Shown: in pieces, positions 1 through 9,085 of the stretch
Layout of the letters: each line of letters starts with the position of its first letter
How positions within the stretch are numbered: position 1 is the first letter of the stretch
Assembly: GCF_007097145.1 (NCBI RefSeq)
Contig: NZ_VJVZ01000006.1
Span: forward strand, 62,001 to 126,000
Direction of reading: 5' to 3'
From: Flavobacterium zepuense
GTDB taxonomy: Bacteria; Bacteroidota; Bacteroidia; Flavobacteriales; Flavobacteriaceae
Length of the DNA stretch: 64,000 nucleotides
Notes under the pieces: generated by a model
What the model was told of the DNA's origin: nothing
The model's input: the letters and a program-made list of their open reading frames with translations, nothing else
The model's database searches: none
Made by a program: the position numbers and the translations under genes

Positions 1-740
1 AATGAAAATCCAAGGGATTCGTAATAACTATGAAAATGGTTATGGCTTGTAAGTTCGTAACCGCCGGAAATATCTATCTGTATATTTTTGGTAATAAGAT
101 ATTTAAATCCGCCATCAACCCAGTGGGTGGCATGCTGCTGTTGTGGCAGGTAGCCATAAGCTTCAGCGTATGCCGAAAACTCATCATTAAGTTTAAAGTT
201 GGGGGATAATGTATACTCAAAAATGGGATTGGGAGAGGTGCCGTCCCAGTCGGCGCTCAGGTTATACCCCAGGTCTATAGCATCGGTAATCATATTTTGA
301 AAAAGAAAACGAATTTCCGGTGCCACATAGTCAACCGCAAGGTCTTTGCTGGCAACTTTGGGCAATTTCATAGTTACAATTACAGATGTTTCCGGTATAA
401 TACCCTGCTCTTTCCATAAATTTACTTTCAGGCCAATATCAATCGGTTCAAGACCCTGTGCCAGGCTATCGCCATATTTATTGAATTCAAACTCGGTTAT
501 CAATCGTAGCTCAAGCCTGTCGTTAACACCATATTTCCAAAGAGTTTCAGGCAAAATCAATTCGCGGCCATTGCGTTCTGCCTGCCGGTGTGTAAACCCG
601 CTTTCCGACTGAAATCTACCTTTTGGTACTGTTGCTACAGTCTCCGTCTGATCCGGCCTGTCGGTCTCAATGGGTTCATCCTGTGCAAAGGCAGCAGAGG
701 GGCTAAACATCAGTAAAATTAGCGCAAAACGGATTTTCAT
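1..740 (-). CDS. outer-membrane beta-barrel transporter-like protein, 3' end off the window
   Basis: The reverse strand is open from an ATG at 740 to the left edge (246 codons), so the C-terminus is missing. The product begins with a clear signal peptide (MKIRFALILLMF...AFAQ, about 20 residues) followed by an ETDRPDQTE motif, which is typical of the Bacteroidota transporter family related to the MetA-pathway phenol-degradation (Phenol_MetA_deg-like) barrels. The rest is alternating hydrophobic/polar strands rich in aromatic residues, as expected for an outer-membrane barrel. The substrate cannot be deduced. It is divergent from the LtaS-like gene at 898. The family call is by recognition of the N-terminal motif and pattern; function is inference. 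Confidence 0.75.
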   Translation of the reverse strand, partial: MKIRFALILLMFSPSAAFAQDEPIETDRPDQTETVATVPKGRFQSESGFTHRQAERNGRELILPETLWKYGVNDRLELRLITEFEFNKYGDSLAQGLEPIDIGLKVNLWKEQGIIPETSVIVTMKLPKVASKDLAVDYVAPEIRFLFQNMITDAIDLGYNLSADWDGTSPNPIFEYTLSPNFKLNDEFSAYAEAYGYLPQQQHATHWVDGGFKYLITKNIQIDISGGYELTSHNHFHSYYESLGFS

Positions 741-858
741 AAGGTTGGTTTGTGTTAATAAAAGTACTTTCTAAAAATCGAATTTTACCCAAAGTTTTGT
801 GAAATCTAATATGTATACTCTTTCTTAAGATTGCCTTAAACAGAAGCGTTGTATTCAA

Positions 859-886
859 TTTGACCCATAAACCTGCGTTAATTTTG
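859..886 (+). promoter_or_regulatory. Bacteroidota-type promoter for the LtaS-like gene
   Basis: TTTG at 859-862 and TAATTTTG at 879-886 match the Bacteroidota -33 (TTG/TTTG) and -7 (TAnnTTTG) boxes with a 16-base gap, slightly short. The start site would fall near 892, giving a leader of only a few bases before the ATG at 898. Confidence 0.5.
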
Positions 887-897
887 TATTAAATTTA

Positions 898-2880
898 ATG
901 AATATGAAACTTGGCAAATCGGTTGCACTTAGCGTTACATTTTCTAAAAGGCTGAGCCTGATCTTTAATTTTTGTAGAGGGTTTATCCTGTTGTCATTGC
1001 TGTTAAGGCTTGCTTTTTTTGTATGGCAGTATAACGAAGTATCCTGGAATCCGCTTAGCCTTATCGGAACACTTATAACGGGATTTGTTTTCGACATAGG
1101 CGTATGCAGCTTTATAGTTATGCCCGCATTACTGTATATTTTAGTTATGCCTAATAAATTTATAGGTTCACTGGTCGATAAAATCCTAACCTACTTTTTC
1201 TTTACACTTACTGTATTTATATTGGTGCTTACTTTTTTTGCCGAAGTTACATTTTGGGAAGAATTTCGTACCCGCTTTAACTTTATTGCGGTAGATTACC
1301 TTATTTACACACATGAGGTGGTTAGTAATATACAGGAATCGTACCCCTTACCGCTACTTATTGGTGGGGTACTTGCCATTACAGGAGTAATAGTTTATGT
1401 ATTTATTAGACAACAAATTTTTAGCCAAACTTTTACATCAACAATATCATTTAAACAAAGAGCAGCCGTTGTTGGGGTAGGTGTTGCTGTGGCGGTACTG
1501 TTTTCTGTCTTTATTAACAATACTGATGCTGAATGGTCTGCCAATCGTTACAACAATGAGATATCTAAAGCAGGTATCTATTCTTTTTTTGCTGAGTTCA
1601 GGAACAATCGTATGGATTATGCTGATTTTTATACCACCATTAAAAATCCACAGGCCTTTGCACTTGCACGACAAAATGTAAAGGAAACCAATAGCAAATT
1701 TGAGAAATCTGATTACTCAATTATAAGAGATATTACATCGGCCGGATCTGAAACTAAACCCAATGTAGTTTTTATATTGATGGAAAGCATGAGTGCATCG
1801 TTTATGAAAGAATTTGGCAACGAGAAAGCCATTACTCCTTATATGGATAACTTAGCACAGAATAGTATATTATTTTCTAATCTGTATGCTACGGGTACAC
1901 GTACTGTGCGTGGTATGGAAGCCGTAACGCTTTGCATACCGCCAACACCGGGCCAAAGTATTGTTAAGCGCCCTAATAACCATGGGTTGTTTACAGTAGC
2001 ATCGGTATTTAAGGATAAGAACTACCAAAGCAACTTTTTTTATGGCGGTGATGGCTACTTTGATAATATGAACAGTTACTTTGGCGGTAATGGCTTTACC
2101 ATTTACGACAGGGGCCACGGCAGTGTACTTAGCGATGATATTAAAACCACCCGCCACCATATAGATGATAAGGATGTTACGTTTGAAAATGCCTGGGGTA
2201 TTTGTGATGAAGACATTTACAAGCAAATGCTTGCCGCAGCTGATAGTCATTATACCAAAGGGCAACCGTTTTTTAATTTTGTAATGACTACCAGTAACCA
2301 CAGGCCGTATACTTATCCTGGTGGCAAAATAGATATACCAAGTGGTACCGGCCGCGATGGAGCCGTAAAATATGCTGACTATGCCCTTGGTAAAATGCTT
2401 GCCGAAGCCCAGACGAAGCCTTGGTTTAAAAACACAGTATTTGTTATCGTGGCCGATCATTGTGCCAGCAGCGCGGGTAAAGATGAGATAGATGTTGCCA
2501 ATTACCATATACCGGCCTTTATTTATAACCTGCCGGGAGCATCTAACCAAAAAATAACAAAGCAATGTTCCCAGATAGACCTTTTTCCAACATTGTTTTC
2601 GTTGCTAAACTGGGATTATCGTTCCAATTTTTTTGGTAAAGATGTGTTGCAGCCTGCCTATGCTCAAAGAGCGCTTATGGGTACCTACCGTAAGCTTACG
2701 CTTATGAAAAAGGATAAAGTTATGATACTGTCTGACCAAAAGAAACAAAACTTTTATGATTATCATATACTGGATAACAGCCTTACTGCACATAAAATGG
2801 AAGAGCCATTTTTAAACGAAGCCATATCATGGTACGAAACAGCAGATTACCTGTTTGCGCATAAATTACTTAAAGAATAA
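898..2880 (+). CDS. LTA synthase/MdoB-like phosphoglycerol transferase (sulfatase superfamily)
   Basis: 660-residue membrane enzyme of the alkaline phosphatase/sulfatase superfamily. The first 210 residues hold about five transmembrane segments; the periplasmic catalytic domain begins near residue 288 (NVVFILMES). Visible active-site residues by family analogy are Glu296 (LMES), a Thr in GTRTVRG (334-336), His468 (SNHRP) and Asp520-His521 (VADHC). Known relatives move phosphoglycerol or phosphoethanolamine from phospholipid onto a glycan or lipid and release diacylglycerol. A Gram-negative flavobacterium has no lipoteichoic acid, so the acceptor is unknown. The gene overlaps the following lipid kinase by one base (TAATG), implying translational coupling. 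An alternative ATG lies at 904. Confidence 0.88.
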   Translation: MNMKLGKSVALSVTFSKRLSLIFNFCRGFILLSLLLRLAFFVWQYNEVSWNPLSLIGTLITGFVFDIGVCSFIVMPALLYILVMPNKFIGSLVDKILTYFFFTLTVFILVLTFFAEVTFWEEFRTRFNFIAVDYLIYTHEVVSNIQESYPLPLLIGGVLAITGVIVYVFIRQQIFSQTFTSTISFKQRAAVVGVGVAVAVLFSVFINNTDAEWSANRYNNEISKAGIYSFFAEFRNNRMDYADFYTTIKNPQAFALARQNVKETNSKFEKSDYSIIRDITSAGSETKPNVVFILMESMSASFMKEFGNEKAITPYMDNLAQNSILFSNLYATGTRTVRGMEAVTLCIPPTPGQSIVKRPNNHGLFTVASVFKDKNYQSNFFYGGDGYFDNMNSYFGGNGFTIYDRGHGSVLSDDIKTTRHHIDDKDVTFENAWGICDEDIYKQMLAAADSHYTKGQPFFNFVMTTSNHRPYTYPGGKIDIPSGTGRDGAVKYADYALGKMLAEAQTKPWFKNTVFVIVADHCASSAGKDEIDVANYHIPAFIYNLPGASNQKITKQCSQIDLFPTLFSLLNWDYRSNFFGKDVLQPAYAQRALMGTYRKLTLMKKDKVMILSDQKKQNFYDYHILDNSLTAHKMEEPFLNEAISWYETADYLFAHKLLKE

Positions 2881-3758
2881 TGTATTTGCATTTTATTGTG
2901 AACCCTATTTCGGGTAAAGCAGATCACACAATTACCAAAGATTTTTTACAGGAGTATTTTCCTGAAGGCGAACATACCATTGTTGTAGAATATTCTGAAT
3001 ATAAAAAACATAGTACGGTACTAACACAAGGTGCGCTGCAAAATAACCCCGACTGTATTGTGGCCTGTGGGGGAGACGGCACAATTAACGAGGTTGCATC
3101 GTGCCTTGTAGGTACTAAAGTTACTTTAGGAATAGTTCCTGTAGGATCCGGTAACGGATTGGCGGCAAACCTGGGCATTCCACTTAATATAGATGCCGCC
3201 TTAAAGCTGTTGCAAGCCGGTAAGCAGCAACAAATAGATGTGGGTCATGTAAGCGGGCATTACTTTTTTAGCAATATGGGTTTGGGTATAGATGCGCTTA
3301 TTATTAAAAATTACGAAGAAGCTAAAAGGCGCACACTAAGTGCTTATGTAAAAGCTTCAATAAAATCTGCATTGTCTTATAAGTTGCCACATGCAATAAT
3401 TTCAGTTCAGGATAAAGTGCTTACTGTAAACCCGTTTATATTGTTCATATCTAACTCTAATCAAATGGGCTACGGCATGAGCCTTACGCCAAATGCCAGT
3501 CTTTTAGACGGTAAACTGGATGTACTCATTGTACCAAAGATAAATTTTTTAAAGAAACTTTATTTCGGGCTACTGGTATTTATAAAGGAAACCGAAAGAT
3601 TTAAGCAATCAACAACTTACCTGGCAGAGAATGTAATAATAGAATTGCCCTACAATATTTTTACCGATGTACAAATTGATGGCGAATACCATTTTTTAAA
3701 AACCAATGTGGTTACTGTATCAGTACTACCTAAATCTCTAACTGTTATTATAGGATAA
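2880..3758 (+). CDS. diacylglycerol/sphingosine kinase-like lipid kinase (YegS/BmrU family)
   Basis: 292 residues with the DAGK catalytic domain signature: NPISGK at residues 8-13 and GGDGTINEV at 64-72, then the GSGNGLA motif near residue 90. Family members phosphorylate diacylglycerol or related lipids with ATP. It is coupled by a TAATG overlap to the upstream LtaS-like gene, whose relatives produce diacylglycerol, so recycling of that product to phosphatidate is a natural inference. Its length matches soluble BmrU/YegS enzymes and it has no membrane segment, unlike E. coli DgkA. Substrate specificity cannot be read from sequence alone. Confidence 0.9.
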   Translation: MYLHFIVNPISGKADHTITKDFLQEYFPEGEHTIVVEYSEYKKHSTVLTQGALQNNPDCIVACGGDGTINEVASCLVGTKVTLGIVPVGSGNGLAANLGIPLNIDAALKLLQAGKQQQIDVGHVSGHYFFSNMGLGIDALIIKNYEEAKRRTLSAYVKASIKSALSYKLPHAIISVQDKVLTVNPFILFISNSNQMGYGMSLTPNASLLDGKLDVLIVPKINFLKKLYFGLLVFIKETERFKQSTTYLAENVIIELPYNIFTDVQIDGEYHFLKTNVVTVSVLPKSLTVIIG

Positions 3759-3824
3759 AATTACTTTAACCATTTCTTATATCTGCGAGAGCGGAAAAGA
3801 AATACCGTCTAAAATTTTATTATT

Positions 3825-4592
3825 ATGATCAGGCAGATTATGGTTTTTGGGCTGCTGTATTTAGGTATAGCAGGTTACGCACAGCAAGTACTTACCGATA
3901 GTATTATCATAGATACTGTAAATACAGGTAATATAAAATTTAATTACAAGCAGCTTATTATTCCGGCAGTTTTAATTAGCTATGGGGCAATAGGCATTAA
4001 CAACGATCAGTTGCTTAGTTTTAATATGCAGATGCATAACGAGGTTAAAGAAGATGTGGGCGAGAAATTTACAGCCGATGACTTCTCTCAATACGCGCCG
4101 GCAGCATCGGTATATGCGCTAAACCTGCTTGGGGTAAAAGGTAAGAATAATTTTAAAGACCGTACTGTTATAATGGCAACATCTTACCTGATAATGACAG
4201 GAACAGTGTTGGGCTTAAAATCATTAGTACACGAAGTGCGCCCCGATGGGAGCTCTAACAACTCTTTTCCCAGTGGACATACCGCCACCGCGTTTGCGGG
4301 CGCCGAATTTTTATGGCAGGAATATAAAGATGTATCAGTTTGGTATGGCATTGCAGGCTATGCAGTAGCTATCAGTACCGGTTTATTAAGGGTATATAAC
4401 GACAGGCACTGGCTTACTGATATTGTTGCAGGGGCAGGCATAGGCATATTAAGTACAAAAGTTGCTTACTGGCTAAGCCCTTACATAAATAGTAAAATTT
4501 TTAATTCTAACGAAAAAAATACCAGCTATTCTATGGCACCATTTTACAACGGCAAACAAATAGGGATAGGGTTTATTATGCACTTTAAATAA
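3825..4592 (+). CDS. PAP2-family phosphatase, signal peptide, copy 1
   Basis: 255 residues with a signal peptide (cleavage near GYAQ, residue 19) and the full PAP2 phosphatase signature: K132-x6-R139-P, PSGH at 149-152, and R189-x5-H195-x3-D199. These are the acid phosphatase/lipid phosphate phosphatase residues. The hydrophobic segments suggest an inner-membrane enzyme with a periplasmic active site. It follows the lipid kinase by 66 bases and is probably in the same transcription unit. A close paralogue with the same architecture lies at 11690. Likely substrates are phosphatidate, undecaprenyl diphosphate or a lipid A phosphate; the sequence does not decide which. Confidence 0.88.
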   Translation: MIRQIMVFGLLYLGIAGYAQQVLTDSIIIDTVNTGNIKFNYKQLIIPAVLISYGAIGINNDQLLSFNMQMHNEVKEDVGEKFTADDFSQYAPAASVYALNLLGVKGKNNFKDRTVIMATSYLIMTGTVLGLKSLVHEVRPDGSSNNSFPSGHTATAFAGAEFLWQEYKDVSVWYGIAGYAVAISTGLLRVYNDRHWLTDIVAGAGIGILSTKVAYWLSPYINSKIFNSNEKNTSYSMAPFYNGKQIGIGFIMHFK

Positions 4593-4599
4593 TTAAAAA

Positions 4600-5634
4600 A
4601 TGATAATAACATTAATAGCATTGTTTTTAGGTGCTGTGGTTGCCTTTTGGATAAGTGCCATATGCGGAGGGGGTGCCAGCCTAATAATTATTCCGGTGCT
4701 TAATATATTACTACCTGTACCTGTAGTTCCATTTGCGCTAACAATAGGTACTTTTACAAGTTCTGTTTCCAGGATAGGGGTTTTCAGGAAACATATTTAT
4801 CTACCCGTGTTCTTTTGGTTTGTACCTTTTTCGCTGCCTGCGGTTTGGTTGGGGGCATATATGCTTAAATACATCAACTCGGTTTATTTACAGCTGGCAA
4901 TAGCAATGTTTTTAATATACAATATTTCCGGACTTTTTAGTAAAAATGGTAAAGCATCCCATACTAAACGGCGGTCAAAATATAAGACGGCACTTATAGG
5001 TTTTTGTGCGGGCTTTATTTCAGGCTTAACCGGGGCTGTGGGATTGTTATTTAATAAGTTTTACCTTAAAATGGGATTGACCAAAGAACAAATAATAGCC
5101 ACCCGTGCCGCAAACGAGGTATTTCTGCATCTTATAAAAATGGCATTGTATATCGCTATGGGTATTTATTCGGGTAAGGCATTCATGCTGGGGCTGGTTG
5201 TGGCGTTAGCATCAGTAATATCGGCATCTACAATAAAATATATCTTACCTTTACTAAGCGAAAAAATGTTTGCTAAAATAGCTTATAGTACTATGGTATT
5301 GTCGGGGGCATTTTTACTTGTGTCAGCCTCATTAAGCATTATAACGGCCAATCAGCTTAACCTTACGGCAAATTATTCGGAAGAAAAATATGAAACAACC
5401 ATAAGTTGGACAAATGGCCATTACGTACTGGAATATAAACCCAACGGGAGACTTGAGTTCGAAAGATCGGTAACGTACAACGATTTGCCGCAGCATATTA
5501 AAAAGCATTATGATAGCCTGGCTTTAGTATATGAAGATATAAAACTCGAAAAAGTGTACACACCCCATAAACCTGCCGGGTATGAATTATATGCTTTTAA
5601 AGATAACAGAATGTTTAAATTTAAAACTAATTAA
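4600..5634 (+). CDS. TauE/SafE-family permease fused to a PepSY-like C-terminal domain
   Basis: 344 residues. Residues 1-250 form about eight transmembrane helices with the TauE/SafE (DUF81) features: the CGGGASLIIIP motif near residue 22 and a second half-repeat with SGLTGAVG near 141. TauE/SafE proteins export sulfite, sulfoacetate and similar anions. Residues about 258-344 are a soluble extension whose pattern (TTISWTNGHYVLEY, then YNDLP, then GYELYAF) resembles the PepSY-like domain of Bacteroidota secreted proteins. Such a tail is not usual for this permease family. It starts 7 bases after the PAP2 gene, so the genes are likely co-transcribed. The substrate is unknown; the tail assignment is by pattern only. 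Confidence 0.8.
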   Translation: MIITLIALFLGAVVAFWISAICGGGASLIIIPVLNILLPVPVVPFALTIGTFTSSVSRIGVFRKHIYLPVFFWFVPFSLPAVWLGAYMLKYINSVYLQLAIAMFLIYNISGLFSKNGKASHTKRRSKYKTALIGFCAGFISGLTGAVGLLFNKFYLKMGLTKEQIIATRAANEVFLHLIKMALYIAMGIYSGKAFMLGLVVALASVISASTIKYILPLLSEKMFAKIAYSTMVLSGAFLLVSASLSIITANQLNLTANYSEEKYETTISWTNGHYVLEYKPNGRLEFERSVTYNDLPQHIKKHYDSLALVYEDIKLEKVYTPHKPAGYELYAFKDNRMFKFKTN

Positions 5635-5683
5635 AAGACAACAAGGTTTTATATAAAACAGACGCATATTATTTAATATTATT

Positions 5684-5691
5684 TACTTTTG
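5684..5691 (+). promoter_or_regulatory. -7 promoter box before the two-component system
   Basis: TACTTTTG fits TAnnTTTG exactly and ends 3 bases before the ATG at 5695. Transcription from it would begin at or just next to the start codon, giving a leaderless message. No convincing -33 TTG was seen at the right distance. Confidence 0.4.
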
Positions 5692-5694
5692 AGT

Positions 5695-6372
5695 ATGGCA
5701 AAAGAAATTTTGATTGTAGAAGACCAGGTGGGTATTTCCGATTTTTTACGTCAGGGGCTTACCGAAGAAGGCTATTCTGTTACAATAGAAAATAGCGGCG
5801 ATACAGGGCTTATACAGGCGCTTAACAACCCGTTCGACCTAATATTGCTGGACTGGATGCTGCCTAAACTTACGGGGCTGGAAATTTGCAAAACCATTAG
5901 AAAATCAAATAAAATAACACCTATAATATTTTTAACTGCAAAAGACACCGTACAGGAAACCATTGCCGGCCTGCAAAGCGGCGCTAATGATTATATTAAA
6001 AAGCCTTTTAGCTTTGAAGAATTATTAGAGCGTATAAAAGTACAGTTTAGAAACACGGTTGAAGAAAAGCCCCAATATAACCTTGGCCCCGTTACTATTA
6101 AAACCGATACCCACCAGGTTTTTAATGGGGCTGAAGAGGTTTTACTTACCCACAAGGAGTTTGCCCTGCTCGAATTTTTGTTAAAGAATAAAGGCAGCGT
6201 TTGTACGCGTACCGACATAATTCAGCAGGTATGGAACATACATTTTGATTATGATACCGGTGTTATTGATGTTTTTATAAACGGCATACGTAAAAAGCTG
6301 GGTTTCACAAAAGACGAGAACTATATTAAAACCATTCGCGGCGTAGGTTACATTGCCACAGATACAGAATAA
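5695..6372 (+). CDS. OmpR-family response regulator
   Basis: 225 residues. The receiver domain has the acidic pocket (Asp10), phospho-acceptor Asp53 (LLDWMLP), and conserved Lys103 (IKKPF). The C-terminal winged-helix DNA-binding domain of the OmpR/PhoB type contains LLEFLLKNKG and IRGVGY. I chose the ATG at 5695 (MAKEILIVED) over an upstream TTG at 5689, because the latter lies inside the -7 box and gives an atypical N-terminus. One base separates it from its cognate histidine kinase. The regulon is unknown; adjacency suggests envelope or lipid stress. Confidence 0.93.
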   Translation: MAKEILIVEDQVGISDFLRQGLTEEGYSVTIENSGDTGLIQALNNPFDLILLDWMLPKLTGLEICKTIRKSNKITPIIFLTAKDTVQETIAGLQSGANDYIKKPFSFEELLERIKVQFRNTVEEKPQYNLGPVTIKTDTHQVFNGAEEVLLTHKEFALLEFLLKNKGSVCTRTDIIQQVWNIHFDYDTGVIDVFINGIRKKLGFTKDENYIKTIRGVGYIATDTE

Positions 6373-6373
6373 T

Positions 6374-7765
6374 ATGCCTAAACCCTCTATAAAAAACCGT
6401 ATTGCACTATATAATCTTGCCGGCGCTGCCACCTTAGTGTTGGTAACATTTGTAGTTATTTACCGTATTGTATCGGCATCGGTTAATTATGATATAAATG
6501 CCGATTTACAGATAGAGATTGATCGTCATACTAATTTTGTAGCTCAACAGCCTGTTTTTAAAGGTCTTATCGAAGATAATGAGTGGGGCGAAAGTGAGCA
6601 CAAGGAAATTGTAATTAATCCCGTTTTTGTACAAATATTTGACAACCAAGGAAGATCTATAGATAAATCACCAAACCTTAAGCGTGAAAATCTTAAGTTC
6701 CTTAACAGTACGCCCAATAAATATATAGATACACAGGTTGCCGGGATAGATATACGCCAGCAAATGGCACCTCTTATAAACAATGGGCAACGCAAAGGCT
6801 TTGTTATCATAGCAATGTCGGTAAAGTTACCACACAGGGTGCTGGATAATTTGCTAACTGTATTGCTTTTGGCGTACCCAATAGTACTGCTGATATTGTT
6901 TTATATAACCCGTGTTATTGCGGGCCGAAGCCTGGCGCCTGCCTTAACTATTATTGCTACTACCAAAAAAATTACCGAGGGTAATTTTGATAAACGTATT
7001 ATACTTCCTGCAAAAAAGGACGAGCTTTTTATCCTGTCTACCGCGATAAACGATTTGTTGGAGCGTATAGAAAATGCCATTACAAGAGAAAAACAATTTA
7101 CATCGGATGCGTCGCACGAACTCCGTACACCGCTGGCCGTTATTAAGGGTACACTTGAAGTTTTAATACGCAAGCCCCGCCAAACCGAAGAATATGAAGA
7201 AAAGATACGTGCTTGTATTACAGAAGTTAACCGCCTTACAGATATTGTAGAGCAGTTGCTTTTACTGGCACGTTTTGAAAGCAATAAAGCCGTTGTTAAT
7301 TTGAAAACAGTAGCAGTAGATGAGATTATTTTACAGGCTATGGAGCGTTATTCGCCCGATATACAGGCTAAAAAGTTAAATCTCACCTTCAGTTTCAAGG
7401 AGCATTTTTATGTAGTTACAGATGCCGGGATGGCATCTATCATTGTAGAAAATTTACTGTCTAATGCAATAAAATACAGCTTTAATGAAGGTCATATAAA
7501 TATAGGGCTCGCAGAAGCTAACGGAAAAATTACAGCTACCATAGCCGATAATGGGCAAGGCATTGCTGCTGCCGACCTTGCAAGGGTATACGAACAATTT
7601 TATAGGTCTGAAGCTGTAGAAAATACCACAATAAAGGGTACAGGGTTAGGATTATCAATTGTAAAAAGGCTGTGTGACCTGCTTTCAATACAAATAGCTA
7701 TTTCGAGCGAAAAGGGCAGGGGTACCACGGTAAAACTCGTTTTTAATACAGCACAGGCAGTTTAG
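6374..7765 (+). CDS. sensor histidine kinase (HAMP-HisKA-HATPase)
   Basis: 463 residues from the ATG at 6374; an in-frame TTG at 6353 would overlap the regulator and is less likely. Two transmembrane segments (about 12-36 and 160-182) flank a periplasmic sensor region of roughly 120 residues without recognisable ligand domain. HAMP follows, then the HisKA motif SDASHELRTPL with phospho-acceptor His248, and an HATPase domain with the N box (VENLLSNAIKYS), DNGQG and GTGLGLSIV. It forms a pair with the regulator immediately upstream and converges with the RluE-like gene only 2 bases away. Confidence 0.93.
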   Translation: MPKPSIKNRIALYNLAGAATLVLVTFVVIYRIVSASVNYDINADLQIEIDRHTNFVAQQPVFKGLIEDNEWGESEHKEIVINPVFVQIFDNQGRSIDKSPNLKRENLKFLNSTPNKYIDTQVAGIDIRQQMAPLINNGQRKGFVIIAMSVKLPHRVLDNLLTVLLLAYPIVLLILFYITRVIAGRSLAPALTIIATTKKITEGNFDKRIILPAKKDELFILSTAINDLLERIENAITREKQFTSDASHELRTPLAVIKGTLEVLIRKPRQTEEYEEKIRACITEVNRLTDIVEQLLLLARFESNKAVVNLKTVAVDEIILQAMERYSPDIQAKKLNLTFSFKEHFYVVTDAGMASIIVENLLSNAIKYSFNEGHINIGLAEANGKITATIADNGQGIAAADLARVYEQFYRSEAVENTTIKGTGLGLSIVKRLCDLLSIQIAISSEKGRGTTVKLVFNTAQAV

Positions 7766-7767
7766 TT

Positions 7768-8334
7768 TTAAACGTCAAAACTTTCAACTTCCATGACCTC
7801 GCCCGGCTGTAAATTGCCTAAGTGGGTATTGCCAACGCGCACGCGAACCAATCTCAGGGTAGGGAATCCCACCGCTGATGTCATTTTGCGCACCTGCCTG
7901 AATTTACCTTCTGTAACTGTGATAGAAAGCCAGGAGGTAGGGCCGTGGCGTTCGTCTCGTATTTTCTTACCCCTCTCGGGAAAGTTAGGCGTTTCAATAA
8001 GTATTCGTGCCTCGCAGGGTTTTGTAACATAGCGGGTACCTTTAAAACCAATCTCTACACCACTTTTTAGCTTCTCTATTTCCTCTTGATTTACCAAACC
8101 ATCAACCTGTGCAAAATATTCTTTCTCAACTTTTTTGCTGCGCACAATTTCGCTCATCATACCATCGGTGGTAAGCAGCAGCAAACCTTCAGAATCTTCA
8201 TCCAGCCGGCCAATAGCCATAGTTCCCTCAGGGAAATCGTGCAGTTCGCCCAATAGTTTTTTATTTCGTTTAAGGTTGTAGGTAAACTGGCTAAGAAAGT
8301 TGTAAGGCTTGAAGATAATAAAGTGGCGGTGCAT
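7768..8334 (-). CDS. 23S rRNA pseudouridine synthase, RluE-like
   Basis: 188 residues of the RsuA/RluB/E/F family without an N-terminal S4 domain, which points to RluE (pseudouridine 2457 in E. coli 23S rRNA). The catalytic motif GRLDEDSEGLLLLT holds the nucleophilic Asp45. The protein begins MHRHFIIFKPYNF, the usual start of flavobacterial RluE proteins; an ATG three codons further upstream (8343) is also possible. Its tail converges with the histidine kinase gene. The target nucleotide is inferred from E. coli, not shown. Confidence 0.85.
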   Translation of the reverse strand: MHRHFIIFKPYNFLSQFTYNLKRNKKLLGELHDFPEGTMAIGRLDEDSEGLLLLTTDGMMSEIVRSKKVEKEYFAQVDGLVNQEEIEKLKSGVEIGFKGTRYVTKPCEARILIETPNFPERGKKIRDERHGPTSWLSITVTEGKFRQVRKMTSAVGFPTLRLVRVRVGNTHLGNLQPGEVMEVESFDV

Positions 8335-8348
8335 ATAGAGCAAATATT

Positions 8349-8381
8349 AAAGCCGCTAAAATAGGTTATTAAAGCGGCTTT
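8349..8381 (-). terminator. hairpin, possible terminator of the 8406-8942 lipoprotein gene
   Basis: AAAGCCGCT at 8349-8357 pairs with AGCGGCTTT at 8373-8381. It lies just downstream of the minus-strand lipoprotein gene and overlaps the region before RluE. The following T-tract is weak, so termination is uncertain. A second small palindrome (GCTTTGCAAAGC) overlaps its right side. Confidence 0.4.
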
Positions 8382-8405
8382 GCAAAGCGGTATATAATGC
8401 ATTGT

Positions 8406-8942
8406 TTAATTTGTAATAACCTGAGAAATGTAGTTAAGCTCTGCCCACTCAACATTATTGTGTGTCCTAAAAAGGTTAGCCCATTCGTTCTCCTTACCTG
8501 CCGGTACATGAAAAGTAATAATAAACCCTTTACCTGTTTGTTGCAATTGCAAAGTTTGTGTGGCCTGTAAAAAACCTGCTTGGTTTGCAGGGTCTTTTAT
8601 GTTTATAAGCCTCGGGAAAATTGTAATAACATTGGTTTGATAATGCAGGTAGCCATTTACCGGCCAGTTAGCATCAACATACGGCTTATCTGTAAAATAG
8701 CCTTTTACATAATCCAGGTTTTCGGGTGCTAATAATGATGTATACACTTCATTATCAACAGAACTTACGGTATGATCATAGGAATTTATGAGTTCAAAAA
8801 CCTGTTGGGTAGTAACATTGCCGTTTGTTTTTACTATAACTGTAGTAGGTTCAAATTCACGTTGATCAGTAATGTCATCATCCTGGCATGAAAATAAGAT
8901 TAGGGATAAGAATAAAGCAAAGCAAAACTTAAAATTTTTCAT
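8406..8942 (-). CDS. predicted lipoprotein, unknown function
   Basis: 178 residues with a lipoprotein signal peptide: MKNFKFCFALFLSLILFSC with the lipobox LFSC and Cys19, followed by acidic residues (QDDD), a pattern seen in surface-exposed Bacteroidota lipoproteins. No enzyme motif is visible in the mature part. A C-terminal WANLFRTHNNVEWAELNY segment resembles short repeats in peptidase-inhibitor-like or fervidolysin-like propeptide regions, but this is weak. It stands alone between the RluE-like gene and another lipoprotein. Confidence 0.75.
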   Translation of the reverse strand: MKNFKFCFALFLSLILFSCQDDDITDQREFEPTTVIVKTNGNVTTQQVFELINSYDHTVSSVDNEVYTSLLAPENLDYVKGYFTDKPYVDANWPVNGYLHYQTNVITIFPRLINIKDPANQAGFLQATQTLQLQQTGKGFIITFHVPAGKENEWANLFRTHNNVEWAELNYISQVITN

Positions 8943-9085
8943 AGCGTTTAAAATTTAAGGTGATTTTTAATCAAATTTATGAAAAATGTATTGAACTGTA
9001 TAACAGAATTTTAAGATTTTAATTTCGTTCAGCTTACTATTCATCCCTATCATAAATCCCATAATATATATTCCCAGTTAAACTA

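Noticed and set aside
346..612. Plus-strand frame of 88 codons
   Set aside because: It is opposite the open frame of the outer-membrane protein with signal peptide at 1-740.
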